Notes: a model not told the origin generated them from the sequence alone. DNA of 64,000 nt from Trochalopteron elliotii (GCA_024734555.1 JANPWX010000448.1:1290267-1354266); one strand, 5' to 3'. Shown: positions 23,173 through 36,247, counted from the stretch's first letter. Numbers and translations are program-made.

Positions 23173-23512
23173 GCAGTTTTGGCTTCCCCGTCTTATAAAA
23201 TGCAAAATGGAAAAAGGAAGGCAATAATCATGGTCAAGGGAATAGAGCAGCTTCCACACAATGAATAACAAGATAGTCTGAGAGTGCTCAGCTTGGAAAA
23301 CAGGGATTTATGAGCAACATGTGGTTAAGATCTCCAAGGTCGTGATGGGCATGCAAAAGATGAACAGCAAACAATTACTACATGTAGCTACCAATACAAG
23401 AACTAACAAATGAATCTGGCAGGTGACAAATCTAAGACTGATAAAAGGAGATATTTCTTCATACAGTGTTGTTTAACCCAGGGAATTCCTTACCACAGGA
23501 CAGATCTATGTG
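23173..23512 (+). mobile_element. CR1 LINE fragment (3' part of ORF2 region)
   Basis: Consecutive blocks match the avian CR1 3' region in order: CAGTTTTGGCTTCCCCGT, GGAAAAAGGAAGGCAATAAT, ATGGTCAAGGGAATAGAGCA, GCTTCCACACAATGAATAAC, CTCAGCTTGGAAAACAGGG, ACATGTGGTTAAGATCTCCA, AAAAGGAGATATTTCTTC and GGGAATTCCTTACCACAGGA. In CR1 these sit at the end of the reverse transcriptase ORF and just beyond. No open frame survives through it, so it is inactive. The extreme 3' end is missing. Confidence 0.85.
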
Positions 23513-25850
23513 TGCATGTTCAAAAAAAAAAAAAGTAGAAAACTTTGAGAAATGAAATTTCTAATATTTCTTGTTTCTGCACTCAGGAGAACATTCTGAA
23601 ATAGTGTTTCACTATTACACCTACCATGTTCTTTTTCTCCTCCACTAGCAGGCTCAGAGTACTTCACTGGGGGCACCTCTGCTCCACCTCTGCACACCAC
23701 CTGTTTGCACATCTTGGAACCCTGAAATTTAGACATTTGAATTTCAGCATTTTAAATTCCTGCTGGAGAACTTGAGTAGATTAAAACCAAAGCCTGAATC
23801 TTCATTAACTCCTGTAAGTTTCAACTGAGTCATCAAGATTTTCCTGGGAGGTATTAGGGAAGGTGTCTTAAACAAACAGTTAAATTTTTACAGCACACTG
23901 ATATAATGATGGAGTTTCATGAAATGTTGGTATTTGGTATGGCTAGTGACTCAATAAATAAATGAAATCAGTTCCATTCAAAGAAATTTTTACATTTGTT
24001 ACATTTTTCTTCTGCTAAAACAAAGACTAACATGTTTGTGCTTCAAGTGTCACATTCCACAAAAGACATTATTTTCAGTCCATTGTAAAAAAAAAAAAAA
24101 AAGCAAAGAAAATTGAGGGTTTGACTGGCAAAGCTACTAAACATTGGAGCTGCCCAGTGCATTCATCAATTCTGTTATGAAAACACTCAGGCCTTTTCAT
24201 TCTCTCCTCTAGCCCACCAGATCCTAAATTTAGCAGACCCATGACCCAGCAAAATACCCTCACTTTCTATGTTTTCCTGTGGCAAACCTACTTAGCAGCA
24301 ACTGTGGTAGGTATTCTCCATCTGCCTGGCAGCAAAGCCCAACCAAATCTTCACTGGTTATACTTTTAACCTTCAGAACAAGGATGTTTCTGCTTAGGAC
24401 AACAGTGTAAAGCTGCTGCCCCACAGCACCCTGGAGGGGAGAATGATGGACAGGGAGAAGGAAAGAAATTCCACTTTGTCATGTTGATATCCATCTACTT
24501 CAAATATTTACATTACAGGATGAAAGTCAGAATTTGCAACTCCTTAAAAAGCATCCTTGTAAAAGGACACATATTCCTTCTTAAAAATCCACACGCTTTC
24601 CTTGATAACTTTTTGTATTTACAATGAAATAGACTTAAAAGGAAGAATCAAATGTGCCTTAACCTCAAATACCACTGACTTGGTGGTTACCTGCTCTGCT
24701 GAAAATCAGGCTCGTTTCCACCTCCCTGCTTGATTCCAGTGCATTGAGCCATGACCTCCCATTTGCCAGAAAACATTTCCTACACACTAACCGTTGGTAT
24801 TTGATTTAATTTATAAATGATTTTTTTGTTAGGCCAATGGATCACTGCCTCTCTTCTATGCTAGAGATAAAAATTGTTGACCCAATCTGTGTGCAGCCAA
24901 ATACAATGAACCTCAGTGTTAATGACACCAGGAAACTCAATGCATGTTCTGGATTATTGCAATTCCAGTTCAGCAGCTTCACATAATTTCTCAGACTCAA
25001 ACAACCAAATTCATTATGTGGCTCCATTCATAAAAGCCTGCTGCACTTCATTCTGGTTGATATCTCAGGGCCTGGAGATAAGATACTGATTTAAAGGACT
25101 CTGGTCAGATCTGCATGAGCAGTTTTTATACTTGACAAAATGGAAATGCAACAGCCAAAGGAGCCCTTTCAGACACTTCTGTCCCTGCCCCACCTACAGA
25201 TAATATGATCCTGTGAGGACTGGTAACAATTAGTTTAATAGGAAGCAGGAGAAACAATTGCCATTGCTCCACCTCCTAAACTACTGCCTTACAATGTGGT
25301 TCTCAGTATCTGGAGTGTTTCACAGATAAATTGTTTATTTATTTTAGTCATGATTAAAGCAAAGCATTCTATAAAACTAGAACAGCGGGTGAGGGGAGGC
25401 AGCCTGGTCTCTTTTCCTCAGAGTAAAGATATCTTCAGAATAACTGGATGTCCTTAATCAATGCTTAAAATGGACTCTCACAAAAATTTATTGCAAGGCT
25501 TCACTTTTTATTCCTCTCTTTTTTTGAGGCACAGGCTCTGACAGTGAAGATCAATATATTGCAAGCAAATCCTGAAGCATGTTTGGGAGGCAATGGCATT
25601 TTAAAGGCAAGGAGACACAAATCCTTTGGTCTCATTGAAGCAAACACAAGCTGGCAGGAAATGAAGGAAATTAACATAACCAGCATACTCTTCAAAAAGT
25701 GACATGTACATGCCCACATAATTCTCATAGCCTTTGCTGCAGGGAGCACCCCTTTTTCCTGACAGCTCCACTGGGGTCTACACCTGGAAGCAGCCCTGGC
25801 TTGTGGAGATGAGAGCACACAGCACCACAGGCTGCAAGACTCTGAAGAGT
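23513..25850. other. Non-coding stretch
   Basis: Short A runs lie at 23520-23533 and 24086-24101. No gene, RNA or repeat family recognised. Confidence 0.5.
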
Positions 25851-26060
25851 TTAAATAAACTCGATTTCACACTGAGCTATTCTCCCTGCGGGCTATGTAC
25901 AAACCTTTATCTGAGTTCCCACCACACCTTTGCCTGGGAATGGTTAGCTTCCCCCTCCCCGGGGTCATTTGATATGGAGCCCCTGCTTTATAAATACAAA
26001 CACCCACGCCTTCATTATCCCTGTGCTTTGCTTTCTTCGGGGCTTGCAGTTCCCTCTGTC
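25850..26060. promoter_or_regulatory. Candidate regulatory segment
   Basis: GCGGGCTATGTACAAACC, CCCCCTCCCCGGGGTCATTTG and CTTTATAAATACAAACACCC sit close together; the last resembles a TATA-type element and carries a FOX-like ACAAACA. It lies inside a 173-codon open frame (25734-26255), the longest gap-free frame in the window, which has no recognisable domain and whose GC-rich composition explains its length. The promoter or enhancer role is inferred. Confidence 0.2.
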
Positions 26061-26689
26061 CCAGAGATAAGGACGAGGTGCTTCAGTGTGGCTGCACAAC
26101 CCAGGCCAGCAGCAATGCAAACCCCAGAGGTGTTGGGTGAGGAAGTCACCCAGATCCCTGGAACTCACCCCCAAATCTCCTCTGGGGCTGCATGTGCCTC
26201 ATTAAATAGAGACACCCTAACCTGTCTGGGGGAGACCTCACCTGCCCCCAGCTAGCCCCATCCTGCTCTTTCCAAGCCAAAGTGCTGTAAAGTCTTGCAC
26301 TCAGCATAAACAGAAGTTTTCAGGACGATGACAGAGGCAATGGCTTTGAATTCCCAGGAGAGGGTTCCATTGGATTTCCTTCTGAGCTAATCCAGGTCAC
26401 ATTAGCCCAGGTCAAGAACGCTGCTTTCAATAATGCTGAAATTTTTCCCTTTAAACTCCAAAGTGCAATTGGCTTTAGACACAGAATGGAATGATCCATG
26501 GCAAGGGAGTCCCAAAAAACCCATGTTCAATGACAAAGAGCCAAAGAGAAGATGAATTGTTAGAACTCTGGAGGCTGAAAATTTCAGGCTTTCTGTGTTA
26601 AAAGGCACTGACCCTCAAGCAAGTACTACATTTGACTTGAGGCCATGGAAGAGGCTTCCAAAATTGAGTGATAGCACTGGGGTTGTGCG

Positions 26690-27113
26690 TGTGTAGTTTG
26701 AATAGTATTGTGCAATCTCACAGGGTGAAAAACTTAGAATTTAGGGGTTTAGTATATAGTAGTATATGTGAAACAATATGGAGGATTTTGGTTGTTATCT
26801 AAGTCCTTCTTCTTCACCTTCTTCTTCGTGTGTCTGGGTGTTTCTGTAATTGATTGGTAAAGTCCACATTGCGGACTTCAAGTGGTTTGTTACTGGGTTT
26901 AAAGTAAAAATAATTTAGGTGGCATTTCATAATTGGACGGATTGTCCTTGAAAAGACCTTGTAGAGATAGAGAAGTGCTCCATTTTACCTCCATTTTCTA
27001 CCTTGCTACTTAGAACTCAAGACTCATGAGGCTGTAAATAGATAAGAATTAATAAACATCTGAGTCCAAATACGAAACTCTGACTCCCGTGTATTAATCC
27101 CAGCTCTAACACA
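26690..27113 (+). mobile_element. Probable solo LTR of an endogenous retrovirus
   Basis: The segment starts TGTGTAGTTTGAATAG and ends CAGCTCTAACACA, consistent with TG...CA LTR ends. Near the 3' side is AATAAACATCTGAG, a polyadenylation signal at the expected LTR position. The body (CAATCTCACAGGGTGAAAAAC, GGAGGATTTTGGTTGTTATC, TGGTAAAGTCCACATTGCGG) matches my recollection of a repeated passerine LTR type. No internal retroviral sequence or second LTR lies on either side, so it is read as a solo LTR left by recombination. No convincing target-site duplication was found, so the exact ends are uncertain by several bases and the subfamily is not named. Confidence 0.7.
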
Positions 27114-27131
27114 AAAAAGAAAAGAAGATAA

Positions 27132-27157
27132 AGAAGAAGAAGAAGAAGAAGAAGAAA
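27132..27157 (+). repeat. (AAG)n microsatellite beside the LTR
   Basis: About eight AAG units, flanked by further A/G-rich sequence and directly following the 3' end of the putative LTR. Confidence 0.92.
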
Positions 27158-28740
27158 AGATAAAAACCTCACATATTAATGGTGCCTTGTGTGAGGATTG
27201 AAGTCATGACCTTCAGAATGAATCATGGAACAAAGCTGGATGCTGTATTCCAGTCAGCTCCAACAATAATGATTTGACTTGTGATCACCCAGACACAAAT
27301 TTGCTTCCTGAGAATTTGGGCAGCTCTTCTCAGAGAGGGTTGGGGTTTTTTTCTTAGTGCATTGAAGAAGAAAAGGTGAATCACCAAGCAAGCAGAGGCA
27401 TCCCTTGCAGGCTGCCAAAGTTCAGCAACAGAAGGAAAGGTCATCCCATGCATGACAGTTATGCAGAGCTTCAAGACTTTAAATAGAAAAGAGTTTATGT
27501 AACCCTGGTGCCCAAGTGCCTCCTCATGACGGGCCCTCACAGCCAAACCATCAAGGTTAGGAAGTGTTACCTGTTGCTTTTAAGGGGGTTTTTTTTGTGA
27601 GATTGCAATTATGTCAACAGGTAAGGTATAAGGTGTAATAGTAGATGGATTTTTTTTATGTTTTACAACAGGACATGCAAACACCAAACTCATTTTCATG
27701 CTATAGTTTGTAAAAGAGTAACATCATTCTGAGTAATTTTTATTCTGCCAATCAATGCAGAAATGGGAAGTTTCTGTTGCTTTTCCACTCTGCCATTTAG
27801 AAGACAGCACAGCTGGATTTTAGAAGACTGATATTTCGAAAAAAGGTCAGCTGATAGCACCAATTCATTAGTTTTATAAAACTACGTAAGAATTTGTTGC
27901 ATTTTACCAGGAATTCTTCCTTTTGTCAGTTAAAAAAATCAAGTCCTCCCCACAAATCTAACATAAGAGATGCCTAAACAACATCTACCACGTTCAGATG
28001 AGAAGTGAATCTCTCCATGGTTTAAGCACTCAAAAATTATCTTCACATGCTACATTCAGAATTTTTATTAGGAAGTACCTTATCACTATAATAACATGAG
28101 ATTAAATAATTGAGAAATTCACCCTAGAACCAAAACAAACCAGAGAGTTTACATATTCACTTGAACTGAAATGTCAGATTTCGCAAACTGGAATAATCCT
28201 TCAGTCACTATTAAAGACTTATTTTGGGATGGGGATACATTCAGTGCATTTCTGACTCAGTACAGCTGGGTCTTAAATCTATAATGAAAGTGATTATGAT
28301 GCACTGTGGGCCAGACATCTAAAGAACATTTTCCTGGTGAAAAACAATGTTAAGTCCATCATGAGCATCTTCAGGTCTCCAAAGAGTTCCCAGTCTTAAG
28401 AAGTTATCTGAGGTTGAAATATACATTCATTTCACCAGAAGGAAAAGAGATATGAGTGGATTTGAGCATAAAAATCTATCAGTTCAGATAATCCTATCAC
28501 TAGTAGTCACTTTTTCTCAAGAATGGCCGAGGCAATGACTCAGAATCAGCTAAGGTGAGTCATTCTATCCTTCTGAAAGCTCCTGCAATCTGGGGCAGGG
28601 GGTAGGAAAGAGGGAAAGGAGAGAACACTGACAATTTATCAGCTCCATGGGTCACCAAGAAATCAAAGCTCTGTCCATGGCTGCATGCATAGGAAAAGCC
28701 TCTGCCTTTATACAGGAGAAAGAAATTGGTAACTACTGGC
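27158..28740. other. Non-coding stretch
   Basis: No gene, RNA or repeat family recognised. Confidence 0.5.
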
Positions 28741-28741
28741 T

Positions 28742-28820
28742 GAAAGAAAAAAGAAAAAAGAAAAAAGAAAAAAGAAAAAAGAAAAAAGAAAAAAGAAAAA
28801 AGAAAAAAGAAAGAAAAAGA
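28742..28820 (+). repeat. (GAAAAAA)n seven-base microsatellite
   Basis: Nine successive complete units of G plus six A run from 28746 to 28808, with two shorter imperfect units after them. The regularity is striking compared with the irregular A-rich tracts elsewhere. A plus-strand open frame through it encodes a Lys/Glu/Arg repeat and is an artefact. Confidence 0.95.
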
Positions 28821-29067
28821 TGTTGGCAAACTCAAGAACTGTCTTTACAGTATTCTTTGCATACCTTACATTTGTTGAATGGTTTCCAAAACTAAAGCTT
28901 TCCCATGGGAAGGCAAAGAAACAATAGCAATTTCTTCTGAATGAAGCTCTCCTAAAGCCAAAGAGTAAACATACAGTATGTGACCTGAAAGTTTGCTTTT
29001 AACTGTACAAGTGGCTAATTACATAACTAATCAAAATACCTTCAAAAGCAATTCCTAAGAGAAGGCT

Positions 29068-29130
29068 AAAAAAAAAAAAAGAGAGAGAGAGAGAGAAAGG
29101 AAAAAAGCAGAAGGGAAAGAAAAAAAAAAA
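29068..29130 (+). repeat. A-rich and (GA)n simple repeats
   Basis: A run of about 13 A passes into (GA)8, followed by further AG-rich sequence and a second A run. Confidence 0.9.
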
Positions 29131-31560
29131 GCAGCCCAGCAAAGAGAGATGGTGATTGATAACCTGTTACACTGTATGAACTTGCATGTGTGTGCACATA
29201 CATTCAAGTTTAATGACATTCATTGCACCTCTGCACAGGGCTGTGTAGCTCCCAGGAAATCTGCATTCTACCTGAGATGCCAGTGCAGGTTGAGGAGAGG
29301 GATCCCTACGTGACACAGCTCCTGTTCCAAGAGGGAACAGGAGCTCATGACGTGGCAGCCGTGGAATGCGTTTGCTGCATGTCCTAGGCACACTTCTTGA
29401 CATCAAACAGTGAAATAGTTTGAGTTTCAAGACAGATTTTTAGAGGTGGATGTGTTTGCAGAATATAAACTGCTCTAAAAAATTAGCGGGGTGGAGCAAA
29501 ATTTGTTTTTTTGTTGTTTCTATCTGTACATGCACTCAGCATCTCATATGTGTTCCCATAGCCACGTAACATGTGGAATTAAACCTAAGCAGAGGCTTGG
29601 TTGGTATTGATTCTTAAAGAAAAGAGCAGTTCACGCTTTATAAACCCTGGGGCTGTGTTTTTGAGGCACCTGTATAAAAGGCAGACAGGAATTTAAATAT
29701 TTTTGTGCATAGTCCATGCAAGTGTTGAATTACATGACAACAAAACTTTCCATTTCTGTGCAAAAAAAAAAAATGGTTGCAGGTTTAGGTGTCTCAAGTT
29801 TTGTCAAAGGCAGGATTAGCTCAGGCATTCCCTGACCCCTACTGGCAGGGCTGGCCCTGATTTCTGTCTATGGAAGGATGTAGAGGGGGGGAAATACACT
29901 TTATGGCTTTAGGAATGCCAAGAGGATCATAGGAGGAATTTGAGAACCAGACAAAATATTTTGCAGGTAGAAAAGCCTTCTCTGGAGACCATGGCAGGCT
30001 GAAAGTGTACAAGGGGGAAAAATTGACTTGGGATCCTCTTTCAAATCCTCTCCTGATCAGAGGGATCCACCTGAGGATCCCCACTTTATTTACCCACAGC
30101 TGTAAGAGAGAAATTCAGCTGCTGTAGACAGAGCTCAAGGAACTTCACCTTGCTGCACACACAGTGTCAAAAGCATCCACAAAGCATCAAGTTCAGCCCA
30201 GGAGCTACTGGGGAGGGCTGGGAAGAGGCCCTGGTGCTCACCTCATGCTGCTCCATCACCCACTGCAGGCAGGGGTGATGAAACTCTGCATGGGGAGAGC
30301 TCTGTGCAAGGAGGCCAGAGAGAAGCCTGGAGAATCCTCCACAGTGCAAAGATTGCTTCTGCTCAGGGAGAAGAATTGTGTCAGGAGTTCTGCTGGAAAG
30401 TGTGCCCGGTAAATTGGTCCAAAGATCCCTCCTTTTCACAGTGTTATGTGGAAGGGGACCAGCATTAAATGAGATCCACTGACTTCTGCCCAGATCAGCC
30501 TCCCCTTGCTGCACAAATGGACAAGGCACAGCTTTGGAGGCAGCATCTCCTGAAGGCAGTCACACAAAAACAGCTCAGTAACTCCACATAACCACAGCTG
30601 AAGCAAGTTCTGAAGCTTGTTATCTAATTAAATCTTATCTACAACGTTGACAGCAAGCTAAAATTTATACTTGAGAAGATATTTTATTCAAATTTAGACA
30701 AATTTTCAAGGAGCTACCGTGAATAAGTTCAACTAGAGTTGGGCATATTTTTTTGCTTTAATGAAAAGTCAACAAATTTTCCAGTAGGCATTAAAAGGGG
30801 AAAAAAACCCACCTATTTTTGATCATTGTATCTCCAGGACAGCAAGCTAAACTATAGCAATACCCACCTTAACTGGAATAAATCCATCTTCAGTTACTGA
30901 AATAAAGTCAATGTTTTTCTATGGGACAGTTATTTACTAAGGGGTAAATGCATTTAAAATCCTAACTAATGCATTTGCCTTGCAAAATCTGTTTTGGATT
31001 ATTTCAGCAACTAGCTGATCATGTACATTTAGCTGGAAAATATACAGCTCTGAAAAAAAAACTATGAGGGGAAACCTGGAGATGTACAGTATAATTATGA
31101 AGGCAGACTTGCCAGTACCTCCAATAGAAGAGTCCAATGTCAATACTCCTAATGAACTGCATTTTCTTCCACATGTGGCCAAAAAAAAAAAAAAAAGAAA
31201 AGAAAAAAATATTTTTAGAACCTATTTATGTCCCCAAAACCAATCTCCTAGACTCATCCCCCTCACCCCCAGCCCAAGGAGGTCTCTATTACATATATCC
31301 ATCTTTCTGGGCAAATATCAAATCTCTTAACTGTGGGTTAACTAGCAGACATTCCACATTTTCTGACATCATTCTGACTTTGTATCAACTATATTTCCTG
31401 CTAGAAAAAAAAAAAAAAGTAAAAAATCATTTGGGAAATACATTTGTTGTCAAGACAACTTCCAGCACTGAATGCCCAAACTCCAACAGATCAGATTTTT
31501 CTGAAGGTTTCTTTTCCAAGTAATGGAAGGCTTTGCTTGCAGCATCTCCAGATACATCTT
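29131..31560. other. Non-coding stretch
   Basis: Nothing recognised. The 29820-30560 part is somewhat more GC-rich and carries overlapping open frames on both strands (to 120 codons) without domains; sense/antisense overlap of that kind is compositional. An A tract lies at 31180-31208. Confidence 0.45.
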
Positions 31561-31566
31561 TTTGCA

Positions 31567-31625
31567 AAATCATAGAACCTTTAAGGTTGAAAAAGGCCTT
31601 TAAAATGCTCAATTTCCTGCTGCAT
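31567..31625 (-). mobile_element. CR1 LINE 3' end, short minus-strand fragment
   Basis: AAATCATAGAACCTTTAAGG, then TTGAAAAAGGCCTTTAAAATGCTC, is the reverse complement of the common avian CR1 terminus ('gatcttagaggtcttttccaacctaaatgattctatgatt'). The element therefore reads on the minus strand with its 3' terminus at about 31567. Only about 60 bases remain recognisable. Confidence 0.7.
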
Positions 31626-34600
31626 CTAAAATAACACTTCTCAGTCACGATCTCCTCTGATGCCAGGAGACTTTGCTTCCCTGCTAGGATAGAATCTTTT
31701 TTGCCCTGCTGAGTACCACATTCTGAACCAAGAGCAAATCAGGAACAGAATCTCAACGCTATAAATCAAGTAAGGTGGAATACTTGTGAGTGGAGAAAGC
31801 AAAAAAAGCCTGGGAAAATTCCTCTGGCTTTAATGGGCCTTGAATTTCACCAGTTTTTTGTTTCTGTCATGGTGCTTAGTTCATCGGAATTAGGCAAGCC
31901 ACTTAACTTCAGAAGTAATAAAGAGTTTTGAATATTTAACTCAAAAGCTTTGCTCTCCCTGTTGTGTGTGCGGCCACGCATGTTTTACCCTCTGGAGGCT
32001 GCCCACAAAAATGAAGGAGGGAATCACCCTGGAAACAAAAACAGGGGGAAAAAATAAAATATACTGTCTGTACTACAGCCCTGGGCAATGCTTCTTGTCT
32101 CTGAGTGACCCACTGCAGCTTCCTAGGCAGGGGTGCACAGGATCTGCATCCCCCTCACTTGACTTTTTTGGGGAATTATTTCACATCCTCCCTCTCCAGC
32201 CTCTGAACTTAGTGACACGAGATAAACTTTATCAGAATCCATGTTGACCTTCCTCTCTTTTGAACTCTGAAACATTGATTAACTTGTAAGTTATGTAGCA
32301 GAGGGACAACTTCAATAACACCCTTATGGGTACTTTCCTCCTGACTGGCTATTTCAGCACTTGCAACTCTTTAAAAATTATTACAAGGGCTATAACTGAC
32401 TGCACTCTTTCTTCCAACTCGTGAAAATGGAAAATCTGGCCTGAATATTAAGAAAAAGGTAGTTCATTTCTTGTAAGCTGTTAGCTGCTCCCTGAGAATT
32501 GCCACTAGCAGCTAGTTGCAAAGAAGTCACTGAAGCAGGGCTAGCCACACTTCAGGAAGAAAGCAGGTTGCTGGAGTCATTCTGAGCAGAATTTTGAGGA
32601 AATCCTAGACATCACAAAAATAAGGTGCTCCAGTGATTAAAAAAAAAAAACAACCCACAGCTGTAATTCAGAAACAACAAAGCCTTAAATGGGAAAAAAA
32701 AAAAAGCAGAAGAAAATATCCATACCCATAATCAGCACCTGTAGCTGTGCAGACACATAGGATTCCACCATTTCCAACTTGTGTTTGTGTCATACTGAAT
32801 TACTTTACATCTTCTTCATCCTCTCCGCCTCAAGTATTTTTATTTTTAAAATAAAACACCCTGCTATCTTTTTTTTCCTACATACTGAAGACTCCTTTGA
32901 AAACTAATTTAGTGACTAAGTCTAGCTATCAAGTACTTATTTCTATGAAGTGCAGACCAAAGGCCCAACCTGCTGGATTCCCCCCCAGCAGCTCCAAATT
33001 ATCAGGATCATAGAGGATAATTTACTTCCTATCCCAGAGAAGGGCAGCAGGATTTCTCCCCAGCGTTGCAGCTCAATCAAAACCAGCTCAGGAGTTCCAT
33101 TTTACATCCTGTTCAGAATTAGGGATTCCCAATAGAACAGCAGCAGACCAAATCTGTGAGGAAACCTCAGTCTGCACTATTTTATGGAGGGACTGGTGTG
33201 CTGTTCCCAGCATCACAGATCCTTCAGCAATCTCTTGTCTCACAAAGGTGCCAGGTTGATAGGGGGGAGCTGAGAGGACTCAAGCACAGGCAGCTGTAGC
33301 TGCCATTCCAAAACACTTCAAAAGATTTACATGCAAGTTATCAATTCATAAATAACACACTCAGGGTCACCAGAAACTGTGTTCTCATTCTCACAGTGCT
33401 GCAGGCTTGTTTTTAAAGAATTCTCTTTCCTTTTGCAGCTCAGCCATTTCTACCCCACTGCGTTTTAGTCCTGCCTGGTAACAGAGTTCAAGAGATAATT
33501 TCTTGCTAAGAAATCAAGGCAGGATGAATAATGCCACTAGTGTTATTTATGTAGGGACAGTACATTCCGTGGATGCTTCCACCAAAATTATTTCAAAGTG
33601 CTGTTTTGATATCCCTGTTTCTCTAATGAGCAGGGTCTTGTGTTCACAACTAAAACATTAAAACAGTGTAACATGTACAGAAGCTTTTGCAGTGCCAGCA
33701 TCACAGCTAATAGGAATCAGTACAAACACATTCTTTTATTGTGACATTACATTTTTGGAGTTCAATGGCCCTCATTATCTCTCAAGGCAAGATGAAGCTT
33801 CTCATGATTGACCATGTGCACAATATGACAGCAGAATCAAAGGGAGGTCAGTTATCTACAACCAGTGGATTCAGCCTATCACTCCAATTACGTCTTTTTT
33901 TTTCCTGTGGAGGATGGCTCAGGGAAATGGGGTGATGATACAAGGTAAAAGAGAAGGCAAATAAGATTTTCATAAAAAGCACTAGTCTTTTAAACTATTA
34001 CAAATGTTTTTACAGTGTTGGGTGTCAAGCTAGCCATGTCAGTGCCAGGTGGTTCCTAGCTACAAAACAGCACATTTCAGGAACACTTCCATTGAGTTCT
34101 GAATTTTACCTATGGCCACAGAAGAATACATTAGTTGATTAACACATGGTAGGTTTGGGCTAGACTTTTTTTTTCCCATTACTGACTTGGTGAGTTTTGA
34201 TGCCTCTCTTCAACGTGGTCATACATTATTTTTCAAATTAAGTTGAATGTAAATCCTTATTAGTGTACCAGGCACTGGGAGCAAAAGAAGTCTCACAAGC
34301 CTAGAAAACCAGAAACAACTTCTTCCAGAGGCACAAATACTATTGGAGGGTGCCTTGCCCATTAGCTGGAACACACTGCCCAAATACTAAACAGGCAGAG
34401 ACTGTATCATCAGCACAAGCAGAAGGAAGGTGAGGTATTTTGTTTGCACACATCTCTGAAACTTGGCAAGATTGAGAAAGTGAGCAGGTATCACTCAGCT
34501 GCACATCTTCCTGGCTGTCACAGCACCCAGCTTGCTGAAAGACACCTGGTGTGCTTATCCACAGGTGAAAGTCACTTCAAATATTTGCTCTTGATGAGGA

Positions 34601-35394
34601 ATTATTTTTGATATCACCATCTGCGCCTGACTCACCCATTCATAAAGTTTCTTTTCTTTGAGAGCTTTGAGAGGGCAGGGGAGTTATTGGTGCTGGTATC
34701 AATCATTCCAGCTTTATGAATGAAAACCTTCTTCACTTCTCATTGCCACCCAGATGTTCAGGGTGCCAACCAGATGACCAAAACTTTAAAAGAAAGCCAA
34801 CCTGTGCATTTTTAATGGAAGAATGTAACCAAGAGCTGCTACTGAGTGACAGGAACCAAAAATAAAAGTACAGATGACTAAGCACACCCTTGCCAAACAA
34901 CTTCTGAGATCAATTTAAGAATGAGACGCAGCAGTGCCAAAGCTTTGAACTAGAGGAAGCAGATGCTTTTGCTGCTGTGACTTGCATTTCCACCCAGCAG
35001 GTAGAGGGGATGAAATCCGGTCTCATCAGGTCACTAACAAGGATCCAGGGCTAACAGCACATCAGGCTAAGCCAGCAATAACAACACTTTTACATATGAT
35101 TTCCTGATACATGGGAGCTGGATATTTCCGCTGTTTCATCCTCTATTTTTCTTAGGACAAACTGCTGAAAACGAAATTGCCATGGAATGCAGGCATCTAT
35201 TTTCTGATCCACAATGGTTTATTGAAGTGAGCTGCACGGGAAACATTCCTTCCCTGGATGTATGAACAGCAAGTGGGGTGACCACTGCACTCACAGGCAG
35301 AGGTAAAGGCACTCTGCTTGGCAACAGCCAAGGTGGTGCAGGTGGAATTAAATCCTGGTTAAACAATAGTCCCTTCAAAGCCCACTCAGAATAA
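31626..35394. other. Non-coding stretch
   Basis: No gene or RNA recognised. A MIR-like scrap (TTAGGCAAGCCACTTAACTTC) lies at 31890-31912. The 33400-33640 part (TTTTAGTCCTGCCTGG, ACATTCCGTGGATGC) has a conserved-element look but no firm marker. A runs occur at 32640-32650 and 32694-32705. Confidence 0.45.
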
Positions 35395-35630
35395 TTACAG
35401 CTATCAATCTAATGGCTTTGATTGGTTTATTACCATCTTATGTTTTCACAGTCAAATCTTCAGATGTTTACGTTTTCACCTGGCAAAAGCCACAGGGAGG
35501 CCTGCGAAGCTCTGAGTCAGGTTGGTGTGAATGAAACTAATTTTATTTTCTGTGTACCACCAGCAAATAGATTTGCTACAGCAGTAGCAATAGAGAGAAA
35601 TAGAGTTTGCTTGGGAAAAAAAAAATAACA
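35395..35630. promoter_or_regulatory. Enhancer-like segment
   Basis: ATTACAGCTATCAATCTAATGGCTTTGATTGGTTTATTACC is dense in PBX/HOX-like TGATTG and ATCAATC cores and TAAT cores, and is followed by CpG-retaining sequence (TTTACGTTTTC, CTGCGAAGC). No coding frame with features. Conservation is suspected only. Confidence 0.25.
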
Positions 35631-36141
35631 TGCTTTCCACGAGGTATCTGTTTCATCTAGAAGTTGTTCATGCTCCAGTCAGTTCCCATTTCTCTGTTTT
35701 TCTCCCCAGAGGTCCCTAATGTCAGCTACAGGCTGCTTCTGGTCACTTTCCCAAGGGAAAGCTTTGTGTGGCATTAATGGCTGGAAAGGCACAGATTGAG
35801 AGCAGCATGAAAATACATGGAATATAAGGCTCTAATGACAGCAATAGTGTATTTTAAACTCAGGGTTCCCCAGGGTATTACATCAGTAACTCAGCTGAGA
35901 CACTGAACCAAGGGAAGAACTCTCACATCATTTAACTATTTGCTATAGTAGATGAAAAGAGGAGATATTTTGATTAAAGCTCCTCAACAGTGAAAGCCTA
36001 AAGCAAAAATCTCCCTGCATGAGCCCACTGACCTCACCCTTGCTCATGCAGGTTCTGATGCATTCAGAGAGGAGAGAAGTCAGGTAGAGCAGCACAAGTA
36101 CAGGGGCCCTGCTCTGCCTGCACAGACACTTGCACAAACAG

Positions 36142-36222
36142 ATTTTTTTTTTTTAATTAGAAGATTTTTTTAAATTTAATTAGAAGAATTTAATTAATTA
36201 AATAAGAATTTAGTTAATTAAT
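36142..36222. repeat. AT-rich low-complexity sequence with TTAA repeats
   Basis: Mixed T runs and (TTAA)n-like sequence, with the block TAATTAGAAGA occurring twice (near 36155 and 36178) and several overlapping self-complementary TTAATTAA cores. Confidence 0.85.
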
Positions 36223-36247
36223 ATTGAGATCTTCCAGTCCTACCCCA

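Noticed and set aside
25734..26255. 173-codon plus-strand open frame, the longest without gap bases
   Set aside because: No domain, motif or known protein is recognisable; it runs through GC-rich, stop-poor sequence with an antisense frame over part of it. Length alone is not evidence in 64 kb.
31890..31912. MIR core scrap TTAGGCAAGCCACTTAACTTC
   Set aside because: Only about 20 bases resemble MIR and the flanks do not, so it was not listed as a feature of its own.
34315..34400. Possible old CR1 fragment (CAACTTCTTCCAGAGG ... GGAACACACTGCCC)
   Set aside because: Some resemblance to the CR1 'ctggaacaggctgccc' region, but the spacing and neighbouring blocks do not follow the consensus.
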